Of a stretch of 64,000 nucleotides of DNA, positions 10,215-23,600 are shown one piece after another. Both the position numbers and the translations under genes were made by a program. How positions within the stretch are numbered: the first letter of the stretch is position 1; the number at the start of each line of letters is the position of its first letter. The DNA comes from Hemileia vastatrix (taxonomy: Eukaryota > Basidiomycota > Pucciniomycetes > Pucciniales > Zaghouaniaceae), in contig JASXTE010000008.1 of assembly GCA_030280995.1 (NCBI GenBank), positions 3,987,001-4,051,000 on the forward strand. The letters are read 5' to 3'. The notes beneath the pieces were generated by a model. That model made no database searches, was not told where the DNA came from, and saw only the letters and a program-made list of their open reading frames with translations.

Positions 10215-13200
10215 CTAAGATTTTTTCTTTTTGTATTTTTTCAACAGAGTAGGCAGATTTGAAATTTCCTTGCCAGGTATCCATGCATCATGTTCAGATG
10301 ATTTGTTCTTATATCTCAATAAATATTCAGTACCTCTTTCAGAAGTGATAATTCTATCATTGAGAATTTCATCAATTTCTGCTGTTTCTGTGACTTCCTG
10401 AGGGTTCTTCTTAGGTCTTCCTCTTCTTTTTGGAAATAAGTCACTGTTGGAAGTATAAGGCTTAAGCAAAGAAATGGGAAAGACAGGATGTCTCCTATCA
10501 TATGGAGAATAAAATACAACTTCTACTGCATTATCACCAACCATTCTTTTAACAACAAATGGGCCTACAAAAGGATCTTTTAATTTGTGGTTACCTTGTA
10601 AATTGAAATGGACAGTAGAGATCAACACTTCATCACCCTTGTTAAATGTGTATTCTTTATGGGATTTATCCCATCTTTTCTTTTCATGTTCAAATGCTTT
10701 ATCAATACAACTCTGAGCATGTTTTCTGCATAGCTGTTGCATTTGCATAAAAGATTTTACACCAGGGTGTAGTTCCAACTTAGGTAATTTATTATTGAGA
10801 ATCTGAGCAGGAGTGTTTCGGACATAACCTAACCAAAGCTCAAAAGGCTTTTTCTCAGTGACAGAATGAACAGTGCTATTTATACAAATTCAAGACCAGG
10901 CAAAAGAGTGACCCAATCATGAGTAAATCTGTCATTGTCTTTATATTCTAAACCAAAGGCACAATACCTTCTAATAATATCTTCCAGAGTTTGAATCATT
11001 CTTTCAGCTAGACCATCAGTCTGAGGAAGGTGAGCTGTAGACAATTTTAATTCACAGCCACAAATATCCATCAAAGAGGTCCAAAACTCAGAAGTGAATT
11101 TTGGATCCCTATCAGAGATAATGACTTTTGGAAAACCAATAATATTAAACATGTAAGACCACCATAAGAAAGCTAATTCTTTGGTGGATACATCTTTTTG
11201 GGTTGGAATAAATTTTCACATTTTTGTGAATCTATCTACTATTACCCAACAAGAGTTAAAGCTGTCTTTACCTGCAACAGGAAGACCAGTGACAAAATCC
11301 ATATTAATGATTTTCCAGGGAGCACTAGGTGCTTCAATATGTTGTAATAACCCTGATCTCTTACCTGTTAACCTTTTAGATTTTTGGAAGGAATCACAAG
11401 ATTCAACATATAATTTTGTGTCTTCAGACATATTAGCCCACCATGCAGTGTTTTTGATTCTAATCAATGTTTTTTCAAGATCAAAATGACCAGCTAATAT
11501 GTCATCATGAAAAAGTTTGAGGATAGTTTCTTTCATTGAAGGAGGAATTACAATTACATTGGTAAGCTTCCTTCTATAATATATATAACCATCTTCAATT
11601 GAGAACTTTCCTTTATTTAAAGCATTTTGGTACTTTGCAGGAAGAGTTTTTATTAATGCTTGAATTGAAGCATTCTTAGGATAATTTCAGATAGTAACCA
11701 ATTTATTTAAATCAGAATCTTTATCATATGAATCCAGTATTAATTGTAATAACTCCTCTTCCATATCAACTATAAATATACCATGGATATGAACAGTATC
11801 ATCTTCAGGTACATAAGCAGGATTTGAGTCATTATTTGGCAGAGGCAATCTGGAGAGCATATCAACATTAGAGTGAACATTTCCAGCTCTATGGATAATT
11901 GTCATCCTTCCTCTGTATTCTTGAACAGCAAGTTGCCACCTGAACATATGTCTGTTAGGTGTCTTTAGGTTTAAGAGGGACTTCACAGCACTACAGTCAG
12001 TTACCAACTCAAATTTTTGGTCATCCAAATAGTAATGAAGTTTCTCAAGAGCCCAAACAACTTCGAAGCACTCCAATTGAGTGGCACCATATTTCAATTC
12101 ACTATTTCTTAAGGTTCTTGAAATATAACAAATTACAACCTCTGCGGATTTATCATTAATAGTTTGCTTTTGGTGAAGGGCAGCACCCAGACCAATAAAG
12201 CTAGCATCTGTATAAAGGACAAATGGCTTGTTAAAATCTGGAAGAGCCAATATAGGCGCTGTCATTAAGCAACTTTTTAATGTATCAAAAGCTTTTTGAC
12301 AGTCATTATTCCAGAGAAAAGCAACATCTTTTCTGGTTAGTTTTGTAAGAGGCAAGGCTATGACCTGATAATTTTTAATATATTGTCTATAATAGCCACA
12401 CATACCCAAAAAACTTTGGATTTCTCTTACAGAAGTTGGTGCTTTAACATTTTGAATGGCAGCAACTTTATTATGGTCTACACAAATTTGTAAGCCTGAC
12501 ACAACATGGCCAAGGACTTTCAAAGATTGAAAACCAAATTTACACTTTTTTATAGATAAGGTCATATTGATTTCATCCATTTTTTGGAAAACTCTATTCA
12601 AGTGAATCATATGTTCATCAAAAGTTTTAGAAAAAACAATAATATCATCAATATAAACCATGAGCCAACCTTCAATAATTTCTTGATGGAAAGTATTATC
12701 CATAACTTTCTGGAAAACTGAAGGAGCATTTTTAGGGCCAAATGGCATCCTAACATACTTATATATTCCCATATGAGTAGCAATAAGCAAAATTTTTTGA
12801 GAATTTTTCTCAACTGGAACTTGATGATAACCTTTATTACCATCCAGACAACTAATAAATTTTGTACCTTGCAAGGTAGCATGTATTGAATTAATTCTGG
12901 GTAAAGGATAAATATCATCAACAGTATAAGTATTTAAAGCTCTGTAATCTCCACATAATCTAGCTTTATCTTTTTCATAAGAAATCAAGACTGGGGAGAT
13001 GACACAATATTTGGGGGTGACATCCACTTTCTCAATGATATTCATTTTCAATAATGTTTCAATATTATCTTCAATATCTTTTCTTTTTGATGGAGAAGCA
13101 GGATATGGTTTTTTCTTAAGGGTAGGAGGAATATCACTCAAATTACAGGATAAGGTAATTTTCATCTCTTCCTGAACAATTCCCAAGACATGAGAACCAT

Positions 13201-14533
13201 GAACAAAAGCCATAGGGAAAGAGGTAATAGAGGCAACAATAGAATCCTTTTGTTCACTAGTCAACTGATCACCAAAAGAAGCGGTATTTATTTCATGTAA
13301 TAAATCATCCATTTCAGTTGTTGTTCTACCTTTACACTGGATCAGTGAGTTACAGGATTTCAACAAATGCCCAGAAGTTCTAGGAGAGGAAATTTTGAAT
13401 TTCCTTTTCCCATTCATTCCTAAGGTAAAGCAATTATTTGCTGGGTCCAGTTTCACACCAAACATGGTTAAAATATCATTTCCCATAATAAACCAATTGC
13501 TCAAATTATCATTTTTCATGACAACAAACTCACAAATAGCTCTGACAAAACCACCATTATCTTTGAAGAATACAGAGGTTTTGTATTTGCCAATAGGAAA
13601 TAAGGTAGAACCATACCCTCTCCATTTTTCAGAAGTTATAGGTAATAATTTACTCAAATATTCCTTATCCACTGAAGCCAAAGCTTTTTCAGATACTACA
13701 CTTCCTCCAGCACCAGAATCAAGAACTACATCAACATTTTTACCATTAATGATAACAGGTGCCTTTAAAGGGGATATAGGAATAGAATTTTTAGTAATAT
13801 CTTTAATTATCTCAGCATTCTCTACTGAAGATAAATTCAATACACAATCTTCAGATATATTATTTAAATAATGGAAATCATGTTCCAACATTAAAACATC
13901 TTTAACAGATTCATTGTCATAGGAGATATTACTTTCACAGTCACTGGAAGAATTATTGACATCAAGTTCTACTTCATCAGTGTCTTCATTTTGTTCAACA
14001 AGATGAATTTTCTTGTCACAAACATGACCCTTTTGCCACGATTTTTTACACTTATAACAAGTATTTGTAGCATATTTTTTAGGTGCAACTGGGGCAGAGG
14101 GTTTACCAGATTTTTCTGTGAGCTTTGTAGAAGGTTTATTCTGATCATTATAAGATTTACCAAGGTAATTCTTTGGTTCATATCTATGGTTGAGCAGTAC
14201 TTCATTAGAGATATTAATGAAAGAAGAATTTTCCCTTACATGCTCAGTTCTAGCCACAATCAAATCCCTAAGAGAATTTGGTAATTTATACAAGATTTTA
14301 TCTCTCCAAATATCATAATCCATCTTTGGATCAATTGCTCTAAGGATTTTTGTTATTTTCATCAGAAAAACAATGGGCTTTTCAACAGAGGAGGATACAT
14401 ATCTAGTATTTTCATACAGTCTCTGTTGAGCTAACCTGAATTTTGAACCACCAAACTGATTCTCAATCAAGGATTTCCAATCATTCCATGTATAATGATT
14501 GTTATCTAAAAGAACAGATTCATACCACATCAA
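10215..14533 (-). pseudogene. pol: Element 1 Gag end-protease-RT-RNaseH-integrase-chromodomain polyprotein, broken
   Basis: A 948-codon open stretch (11690-14533) holds the gag C-terminus with a zinc knuckle CYKC..GHVC at about residue 158, protease LDSGAGG at about 270, reverse transcriptase with YIDDIIVFSK at about 626, and RNase H with LYTDASF at about 775. A TGA at 11687-11689 ends it. Integrase follows in pieces to about 10880: zinc-binding H/H/C region, DFVTG, SDRDPKF and LAERMIQ carrying the D,D,E triad. The last zinc Cys is replaced by Phe (11387-11389; CDSF where elements 2 and 3 have CDSC). After a frameshift near 10880 the tail ends in a chromodomain (EIDEILNDRI...EYLLRYKNKSSEHDAWIP), which in chromoviruses guides integration to heterochromatin. 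Gag and Pol appear to share one frame, as in elements 2 and 3. Confidence 0.9.
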
Positions 14534-14593
14534 GGCTACATTGGAAAATAAAGAAATTAGCTTAGAAAAAATTTCCTAATCAGGTAGTTTATA

Positions 14594-14855
14594 ACACTAC
14601 GCAATAAAGGGGGTGGACTTGCTAGCAAGTCCCCAACCTGAACTCAGACAGAACTCAGATGGAACTCAGACTGAGCTCATACTGAACTCCTACTGAGCTC
14701 TACTTGAAGACCCACAAAAACTGTTCTGCTGAGTGGCGTTCATCCCTGATTGTATGGTTCCTTTGTCAATAGCTCAATGTGTGTTCAATCTGTGGTGAAT
14801 TTGAGTCCAAGGTTGCGGACTTGCTAACAAGTCCGCCCCCTGTATTGCGCGGTGT
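14594..14855. mobile_element. Small TIR DNA transposon (262 bp) inserted in element 1 gag
   Basis: Inverted ends of about 45 bp with about six mismatches: left begins ACACTACGCAATAAAGGGGG, right end in reverse complement begins ACACCGCGCAATACAGGGGG. Each is followed by a subterminal palindrome GGACTTGCTAGCAAGTCC. The interior is non-coding and repetitive (GAACTCAGAC, GAGCTC words). The gag reading frame of element 1 stops and resumes on either side, and element 2 is uninterrupted here (about 24980), confirming an insertion. No clear target duplication is visible. It belongs to the same family as 25471-26359. Confidence 0.85.
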
Positions 14856-16644
14856 AAGATCTCTTTAAATTATCAATTCTTTGGATAAAGTGTTGCCAAT
14901 CAGAGGAAGAATCACCATCAAAGGTAGGATATTGGTCTAACTTAGGCCAATTTTTCTGACTACTGGGATGGTCCACTTTTTGGTTTGAATTATTCATTAT
15001 TAATAATTCCTGAAGTTTAGCCAGGTGTTCAGAAATTTCATTATTTACAGAAACAGCTGGTACATGACCATCACAAGATTTTTTGCTAGTAGCAAAAGAT
15101 TTTACAGACTCATTGTCAGTTTGTTTAATGGTTGAAATATGAGGAAGAAAGGATGAACTTTGCTCAGGTTTTTTCCCTTTATTTTTAAGCAGCTTATTGA
15201 CAGCAATCTCATTAAATTCATTATTGATGGTTAAGGTTGAGAACTTTTCCTGCAGGTCAGACACATAGTTTCTTATTCTTGGAATTTCAGACATCTGGTC
15301 ATTTACTTTTGCAAGAGATAGAACATTTCTGTCCTCAGAAACTGAGTGTTTGGTACTTAGTGCATGGAAATCATTTTTTAGCTTTTTAAACTCATTTTGC
15401 AGAGATTTTATTTCATTTTTGAATGAATAATTTTCTTCAATAAGGGGGTTCAATTCACTCAAGGTCTTATGTAGACTGATATTTCCAGCTGAGATAGCTC
15501 TATGGTCACTTCTTATTTGTTTTTGTTGACTAAGAACAATATTCAAGGTCTCTTTGATATTTAAATAAGCTGTATCTTGTACAGAAGAACTCACTTTACA
15601 TTTCAAGTGTAAATTATTTAATCTATCATTTTCATGGATTAACACATCTCTCACATGTTTGTCTTTCACAACATTAAAATCAAGGGTATCTTTCAATATT
15701 TCCTCAGAAGTTTTTTCAATTAAGGTATAGATTTCAGGGGGAACAGAATCATTTTAAATTGCAAGAGAAGGATTAATTAAAGAAGTAGAAGTTAAATGTA
15801 AAGGTTCATCAAATGACAATTTGCTAATTACATCAATAGGGCTACTAGTTACAGGAAGCTGTCTTTTAACAGGTTTAACTGTTCTTTCACCATGTTCAAT
15901 AATATTACCTGCAGAAGAAGATTTATTAGAAAACATACCCAAGTGACTATCAACCAAATTACTTACCATGGCAGAGGAGGAAACTTCCCCTGAGACTGGG
16001 TTTGGGATTGTGCTTGGGCCTTCTTTCTCCTGCCTTGTTGGTAGGGATGAGGAGGTGGGTGGAAATTGGGTGTTCTGGATGGGCCAGGCTGATGATGAGG
16101 AGGGTGTTGCACATTCTGTTGGTAGTGACTTATTAGATAATCCCATTTCCATTGCTCTACTTCCATAGTATTTGGATTTTGGATGGTTGAGCTGGGTGGC
16201 TGTGAAGGTTGAGCCTGAAACTGAGGCTGATTGGGAGGCAAATGAGGAGGGGCCTGGGCCTGAATCTGGTTCCTGAGTTCTTGAACCTGATCCCACAAGG
16301 TTTCTACTTTTGCTTTGTACGTCATATTTTCTGTCTTCAACTCTTTTATATGACTGGACAGGTTGCTGATTTGTTGTGGCAGAGGAAGCTTTTTTATTTT
16401 GAATCCTTTTGGAAGACCTTCTTGAGGTACTAGAGGCTTTACTTCCTTCTGTTGTGCTGGGGGAAGGGGGTTTGGTTTGTTTACATTTCCTGTCATTTCC
16501 ACATCATGAAGTATGTGAATTTTTTGTGTTAGCATAAGATTTTTTATGTCTAACTTTAGAAGAACTCACAGTATCAGCATCATAGTCAATTTCAATTTCA
16601 TCCACTTGCATGTCATCCATTTTTTCAGCCAAATTGTTGGACAT
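14824..16644 (-). pseudogene. gag: Element 1 Gag, broken
   Basis: The likely start is the ATG at 16644 (MSNNLAEKMDDMQ), followed by an acidic stretch. A frameshift near 16500 leads into a Pro/Gln-rich region with a coiled-coil-like segment (ISNLSSHIKELKTENMTYKA). Two overlapping frames around 15963-16296 imply a further frameshift, and the final part (to about 14856) is another predicted coiled coil rich in Lys/Asn/Glu. The small TIR transposon at 14594-14855 separates this from the gag C-terminus in the pol stretch. The last codons listed run into that transposon. Gag would form the retrotransposon particle; this copy cannot be translated as one protein. Confidence 0.75.
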
Positions 16645-17315
16645 AATAGTGGGAAGATTTTAATTTACTTCTTATTTTTTAAAAAAAATAATAAAAGTTA
16701 GTTAATAATTTCTCCAAATAAAAAAAAATTTTTTTATTAATTAAATTATAAAGAAAAATTTTCAATATAAAGTAATAATTATAAAAAAAATTAATTTTTT
16801 AAAAAATGGATTGCAAGGTTAAATTGGGAATAAACAATCAAGTTAATTCAACCAATTAATCACCAATATTAAATATGGCAATATATTTGGGACTAAGCAC
16901 AAAGTACTTTTAAGTCAACCAAAATTAACAATAATTAATAATAAAAAAAATTAAATTAATAATTCAATTTGTATTAATAAAAATGTCAATTCTTCTAGGA
17001 CTAAGATGATTTAACACTCTATAATGGTCACATAGGAAAAAAAAATTTAATAATTGAACACTTAAACTCAGTGAATCAGCAATTAAGCCACAATCACTGT
17101 TATTGCAGTAAAAATATAGTAATATGAGTGAGAGGTGCAAAGGTGAACTTACTATAGTGATCAAAAAATCACTTCAAAATAATATATGAATTAATATAAT
17201 ATAAACCTAAGAAATTGAACCCAAGTTCAAAACACAGTCGCGGCAAAAGTTTTGTTTTTGCTAGGTGGTCCGTGCGTTTGTCGTTTGTCGCCAGGCTTGA
17301 TCGTCGTCGTTGTTT
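16645..17315 (-). other. Element 1 untranslated leader
   Basis: AT-rich leader between primer site and gag ATG, without ORFs. It contains on the minus strand GTTGACTT...TAGTCCC words resembling the tandem motif in the leader of element 4, and a block GCCGCGACTG..TTTTGAAC (about 17230-17255) with a counterpart GCGGCGACTGGGATTCAAAC in the element 4 leader (about 58909-58929). Confidence 0.6.
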
Positions 17316-17330
17316 GGAAAGGCCCTCAGT
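17316..17330 (-). promoter_or_regulatory. Element 1 candidate primer-binding site
   Basis: The minus strand reads ACTGAGGGCCTTTCC immediately after the 5' LTR. Elements 2 (ATTGGGGGTCTTTCC) and 4 (GTTGGGAGCCTTTCC) have the same block at the same distance, although their LTRs are unrelated. A shared primer tRNA is the likely reason; I cannot name the tRNA. Confidence 0.65.
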
Positions 17331-18445
17331 TGTCGGTCAGTTGTCTAGAAGAAGGTAAGGGAAAGAGGAGAAAAGGAGGAGGACAAGGGAAAAATAAAAG
17401 AAATAAAGTGTAATAGATTATTTAATTTATTCAAAAGAGAAACAACGGCGAGTAACTTGAGAGATGACAAAAATTTAGGCTTTATTTAATAATAATATTA
17501 TTTAAGGTAAGGGTTCTGCGCGGCAAACACTTTTAATTACTATCAGACTTAAAGCAACCTTTAAACTGTTATATAGAATTTAAATTAGAATTTTATTACT
17601 AATAAAAAATATAAACATAATGTAAAAGTATATTAAATTTGTTGAGTGTATAGTAAGTGATGAGGCTACAGGGGACTATCCAAGGCCCTTTTATAGGCAA
17701 TGGGTCCTCTGAAGCACCACTATATTTGTAAATACAATAATTATAATAGAATAAAACAAGTATATCAAAGAGTAAGTGAAACATAACAATGTAGAGAAAA
17801 ATATGAAACAAATAATTAAAAACCCCAATTAAGAATCCAATTTTCCCGCCATTAATTCCCAAATCAGTAAGTAAAAATAATGAATAACTAAAAAAGCCTG
17901 GAACATAGGAACTATGAGAAAAATCATTCAAAACAGATGGTACAGTCTGATTTAAGGATTTTTAAGTGAAACAAAAAATATTCTGATGCAACAAATATGT
18001 AATTTATTTCAATTCAGTATTAATTAGTTTTTCCTGACACAATTATAGGTCAAAAGAAGCGTCATTATTTATTTTTTAATATTATAAGAAATGATATTTA
18101 ATATATAAATATAATTAATTAATTTAATTATATTATAAGTAAATTTTACACTTATAATTATAATATATGTTTTTAATTAATTAAATATAAATTTATAATT
18201 ATTAAATACATAAAAAATGCGCCATTATTTGTAGAATATATTATATTATGTTAAATTTAAATGTATATAAAAAATTTATATAACCAATAAAATTAATATA
18301 ACACTTGTATGTAATAAAATACTTATATAATTTTATTATGCAATAAAATATTAATTTATATACATTAAATACAATTCTTACCCCCTCTTTCAGGTCTTAT
18401 AAGTTACATATCATTTACTGTACTCCTGGAATAGCCTGGCTGACA
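17331..18445 (-). repeat. Element 1, 5' LTR
   Basis: 1115 bp, nearly identical to 9067-10182. Element transcription should start inside it on the minus strand; no promoter element can be pinned down in the AT-rich sequence. Followed at 18446-18450 by the target duplication GTATA. Confidence 0.95.
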
Positions 18446-18450
18446 GTATA

Positions 18451-19303
18451 GCTTTATTCTGTATGCATTCAGCAAGTACGAAATTTGGCTCTAAACTTAA
18501 TATTAATAATATAATGAAAGTATAACTCCAATACACTAGTAATATTAATAAATTTACAGAATTATCATATCCACGTATATAAAATGAAAAATCTTGCTCT
18601 GACCAATATATTGACTTAGAAAGTTATACTTCAATAAATTATTAATTTTTAAATTGTAGCATTGTCCTGTATGCTTTCAGCAAGTACGGGACTTTGAAAC
18701 AACTTAAAAATCAATAAATTAAAGTTAAAGTACAAACAATCTAATTATTATTATGAAAAGCAAAACATTATCCTGTATGCTTTCAGCAAGTAAGAGATGA
18801 TGTTTTACTTTTCATATTAATAATATAATGGTTGAGAAAGTATTAAAGAAATATAGAAAAATGATAAGCAAAACATGAACTTACGTGTCTATAAAATCTT
18901 CTTCCATTTGTAGCTGATTGATCAAAATTAATTATAAAGTTTATTTTATAATTACTATTTTAAAAAATAAATGGTTAGATAAATAAATTGAACATTTTTG
19001 ATAAGGAATAAAGAAAAGTAAATTGACAAACAAATAAAAAAACTTTAAGTTAACTGAAAAAGAATTTTTTTATAATGAATTGAAAGGGTACAGTAAAAGA
19101 TAGCATAAAAATAAATTCAGAATTAGAATCATTAGATTAACTTGTCAAAAGTTTAAAAAAGAGTAACAAACCAAAATGATATGAAATGCAATAGAAAGAA
19201 AAATTTGCTTACCGGTAATCAGATAAGGTCAAGAAAATAGTACCAATAATTCAAAATGATAAAGCAAAAATATGATTGATGATTTTTGAAAAAGGTAAGT
19301 GAG
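18451..19303. repeat. Host repeat segment with three copies of a 30-bp motif (copy 1)
   Basis: Segment of the AT-rich unit between the two retrotransposons, matching 44706-45555. The motif CCTGTATGCTTTCAGCAAGT, followed by A-C/A-G-A/G-G-A, occurs three times (about 18457, 18669 and 18775) while the sequence between is unrelated. No ORF. The final GTGAG (19299-19303) is the target duplication of element 2. Confidence 0.75.
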
Positions 19304-20480
19304 TGTCAGTATAGTCTAGTATATAAGTATGATATAATAGTGTTATTTTATGGTCCTACTACTTATTGATAAATGATTTAGTGATTAAACCTCAGGGGAA
19401 GACTAATAGAATAGTTATACTCAAATAAAACTCACAATACTTGGATTTAAAGGCGTGCTAGTGGTGGAAAATAGAAGAATAAAATATAGTTATAACTTAT
19501 ATAAAGATAATATCAATTTATAAGGGCTTTATAATATATTTCTGAATGCTAATAATTGTATTGTAGTGCTGTTTTGAATTGTAGTAATTGAATGATGATA
19601 ATAAACCGTCAAAATCCCTCCTTACTTATACCCAAATCCACTGGAGTGAACAGACCTTCAATCCAGATGATGTCACTGCTATCCCCGGCAATTACAGCAC
19701 TGTGAGGGCTCATCACCTCCCCATGGCATCCACTTCAAGCAGTTTCAACACCCAGACCTCCAGTAAGGACCCTCCATCACTATTAATAATAACACAGAGT
19801 CATACCATAAATAGAAAACCCAGATAAAAGCGGATACCATAAAGAAACAGGTAAAATAAATAATCAAAAAGAGATTTAATGAAAATAAAAGCATATAAAG
19901 GAAACAAATAAACTGCCCAAGCCACCAATAACATCCCCAAGCATCCACATTAACCCAGAAACATCCTTCCAACCCATAAATCCGTGAAAAACCATCCAAG
20001 GAAGTAATTTTAGTTGTCCAAACTGGGTGTATGTGCCTGATATAGGTGTCTATGCTTCTGTAGGCATTGTGAGTCCACTGATTTCGTCCATATGACCTAA
20101 AATAAGCAGAAAAACAAAGGTTATAGGCTATTAAGGGGCTAAAACCCACGTATATACCTAAATATACATAATATACTGCATATTTCACTGAATATGAGAT
20201 TTATGTATACATATAAGCTTATGTATGTCAATAATTACTTCATATCACTTAAGATAAGTATATTATGACTCCATTAACACCTTAATAATTATTATTAGGC
20301 CATGGATAAGTTATTAAAACTATTATAAGTTATATAATAGAATAATAATTATATATATATATAATAAAATAATATATATTATTATTTTAACCTTATTTTT
20401 AAGATATAAGCTTAATCTACTTAAGGTTATCTTATTTTAAGCATAAGAAATACTCAGTCCTAAGGATATTTAGGCTGACA
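19304..20480 (-). repeat. Element 2, 3' LTR
   Basis: 1177 bp, TG...CA ends. It contains a less AT-rich block (about 19600-19830) with a 79-codon plus-strand frame. The frame is also kept in the other LTR (28148-28387), but it is antisense to the element and has no known domain, so it is not called as a gene. Confidence 0.95.
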
Positions 20481-20492
20481 CTCCCTCACCCC
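20481..20492 (-). promoter_or_regulatory. Element 2 polypurine tract
   Basis: The minus strand reads GGGGTGAGGGAG directly upstream of the 3' LTR. Confidence 0.8.
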
Positions 20493-20601
20493 AAAAAAAC
20501 AATAAAAAAAAATTTTAAGACATTTTAATTAAAACTAAGGAGTGAAATAATAAAATAAAAAAATAATTTTTATAATACATATACTGAATGAACAGTATTA
20601 T

Positions 20602-23600
20602 TTAGATTTTACATTTTTTCAAGAGATTTTTAAGATCAGTGATTTCATTTTCTGGAATCCACTGGTCATATTCACTTGATTTATTTTTAAATCTTAATAG
20701 ATACTCAACTCCCTTTTCTTTAGTAAGGTGTCTCTTTTTAAGTATCTTTTCAATTTCTGCCTTTTCCACTATTTCTTCAGGTTGCTGTTTATGCCTTCCT
20801 GATCTTCTTGGAAATAGAGAAGTATCATTAGAATGGTATGGTTTTATAAGAGAAATAGGAAATACTGGATGTTTTCTATCATAAGGTGCATATAGAATAA
20901 CCTCAACAGCATTATTACCAACCATCTTTTTAACTACAAATGGTCCAATGAATGGATCCTTCAATTTAACATTACCATTTAAATTGAAATGTAGCGTTGA
21001 AATAAGGACTTCATCACCCTCTTTGCACATTTGTTCTTTATGGGCTTTATCCCATCTTTTCTTTTCATACTCAAAAGCCTTATTTATACATTCTTGAGCA
21101 TGTTTTCTGCATAATTCCTGCATCTAAAGAAAAGATTTAGTACCTGGATGAATATCCAATCTAGGTAACTTATTAAGAGTTTTAGCAGGGGTATTAGGTA
21201 CATAACCCAACCATAACTCAAATGGCTTTTTGCCAGTGACAGAATGTACTGTACTATTATATGCAAATTCTAAACCTGGGATAAGGGTTACCCAATCATG
21301 CGTGAATTTGTCATTGTCTTAAAAATTAAGTCCAAAAGCACAGTATCTTCTTATCATATCTTCTAAGGTTTGTATCATTCTTTCTGCTAGCCCATCAGTT
21401 TGTGGATGGTGTGCTGTAGAAAGTTTTAATTGACACCCTTAAACATCCATAAGTGACGTCCAGAACTCAGAAGTAAATTTAGGATCTCTGTCAGAAACTA
21501 TTGCTTTGGGGAAACCTGCTGTATTTAACATTTGTGTCCACCATAAAAAAGCTAAGTCCTTTGCAGAAACCTCTTTGTGGGTAGGAATAAATTTACACAT
21601 ATTTGTAAATCTATCTACAATTACCCAGCAGGAGTTATAACTCTTATGCCCTGCTATTGGCAAACCTGTTACAAAGTCCATGTTAATGATTTCCCATGGA
21701 GCTTTTGGTTGCTCAATTTGTTGTAATAAACCAGCTTTTTTTCCTGTTAATCTTTTAGATTTTTGACAAGAATCACATGTTTCAACATATTTCTGAACAT
21801 CCTCAGACATGTTAATCCACCAAGCTGTGTTTTTTACTCTGTTTAATGTTTTATGGTAGTCAAAATGACCTGCTAATATATCATCATGACATATACTTAA
21901 CATTAACTCCTTCATTGAAGGGGGAATTACAATTACATTACTTAATTTTTTCCTTTAATATATAAAACCATCCTCAATGGAAAATTTTCCTTTTTCTAAT
22001 GCCTCTTTATACTTAATTGGTAATGTTTTTATTAAAACATTCATTGAAGCATTAGATGGATCATTTAATATTGTAGTTAATTTACTTAAGTCAGGATCTG
22101 AATTATAATTATCAAGAATTGATTGCATAAATTCATCCTCAAGATCTACAATATAAATGCCATAAATGTTAATAATCTCTGACTCAGGAACATAAGCAGG
22201 ATTATCATCATTATTAGGCAGAGGTACTCTAGATAACAGATCTACATTAGAGTGCAAGGTTCCTGCTCTATGTGTAATAGTCATCCGTCCTCTGTATTCT
22301 TTTACAGCTAATTGCCATCTAAACATGTGTCTATTAGGAGTTTTCATGTTTAAGAGTGACTTAACTGCACTACAGTCAGTGATTAACTCAAATTTTTGGT
22401 CTTAAAGGTAATAATGTAGCTTTTCAAGAGCCCATACTACTGCCAAAAATTCAATTTGAGTAGAACCATATTTCAATTCACCACTTCTCAGAGTACGTGA
22501 AATATAGCAGATTACTACTTCTGACATTTTACCTTCAATAAGTTGTTTTGATGCAAAGCAGCACCCAGTCCAATAAAACTTGCATCTGTATATAATACAA
22601 AAGGTAATTGGAAATCTGGTAATCCCAAGATAGGAGCTGTCATTAAACATTCTTTTAACTTATTAAAAGCTTGTTGTCTTTCATTATTCCAAATGAAAGC
22701 TTCTGATTTCTTTATCAGTGCGGTCAGTGGTGCAGCAATTGATTGGTAGTTTTTTATATATTGTCTATAATAACCACACATTCCAAGAAAAGATTGTACA
22801 TCCTTCACATTTTGAGGAATGCCAATATTCTTTATTGCAGCCACTTTATTTTGGTCTACACATATTTGTAAGCCAGATACAATATGACCAAGCACTTTTA
22901 AAGATTCAAACCCAAATTTACATTTTTTCAATGCAAGGGTCATTTTTATTTCATCCATTTTCTGAAATACTTTCCTTAAATGGATTAAGTGTTCATCAAA
23001 AGTTTTGGAGAACACTATGATGTCATCAATGTATACCATTAACCATCCCTCAATCATTTCATTATGGAATGTTATATCCATTAACTTTTGAAATACTGAT
23101 GGAGAATTTTTTGGTCCAAATGGCATTCTGACATACTTATAAATTCCCATGTGTGTTGTTATCAACAAAAATTTCTGTGAATTCTTTTCAACAGGAATTT
23201 GATGGTACCCTTTATTTCCATCTAGGCAACCTATATATTTAGCACCTATAAGGGTAGCATGTATAGAGGCAATCCTTGGCAAGGGATAAATATCATCTAC
23301 TGTAAATGTATTTAATGCTCTATAATCACCGCACAGTCTTGCTTTATCTTGTTAATAAGAAATTAGCACTGGTGATATTACACAATATTTTGGTGTAGTT
23401 TCAACCTTCTCAAGAATGTTCATTTTTAAAAACATCTTAATATTATCCTCTATGTCTTTCCTCTTCATTGGTGAAGCAGGGTATGGTTTCTTTTTAAGAC
23501 TAGCAGGAATATTATCCATATCACAGGTTAAACTAATTTTCATTTCATGATCTTTTACAAGGCCAAGTTCATTTGTACCATGTGCAAAAGCCATTGGAAA

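Larger units (their letters stand above)
9067..18445 (-). mobile_element. Ty3/gypsy chromovirus, element 1, complete with two LTRs
   Basis: LTR retrotransposon read on the minus strand. The 5' LTR is 17331-18445 and the 3' LTR 9067-10182; both begin TGTCAGCC and end CTGACCGACA in element sense. The flanking duplication GTATA lies at 9062-9066 and 18446-18450. Copy 2 of the host repeat has the uninterrupted site at about 44696-44706. The order is LTR, primer site, gag, protease, RT, RNase H, integrase, chromodomain, polypurine tract, LTR, which is the Ty3/gypsy order. By eye the two LTRs differ at roughly 17 positions plus small indels, so the insertion is young, yet the coding region has many breaks and a DNA-transposon insertion in gag. 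Confidence 0.95.

Noticed and set aside
19588..19827. 79-codon frame, repeated at 28148-28387
   Set aside because: Located in the two LTRs of element 2, antisense to the element, without recognisable features.
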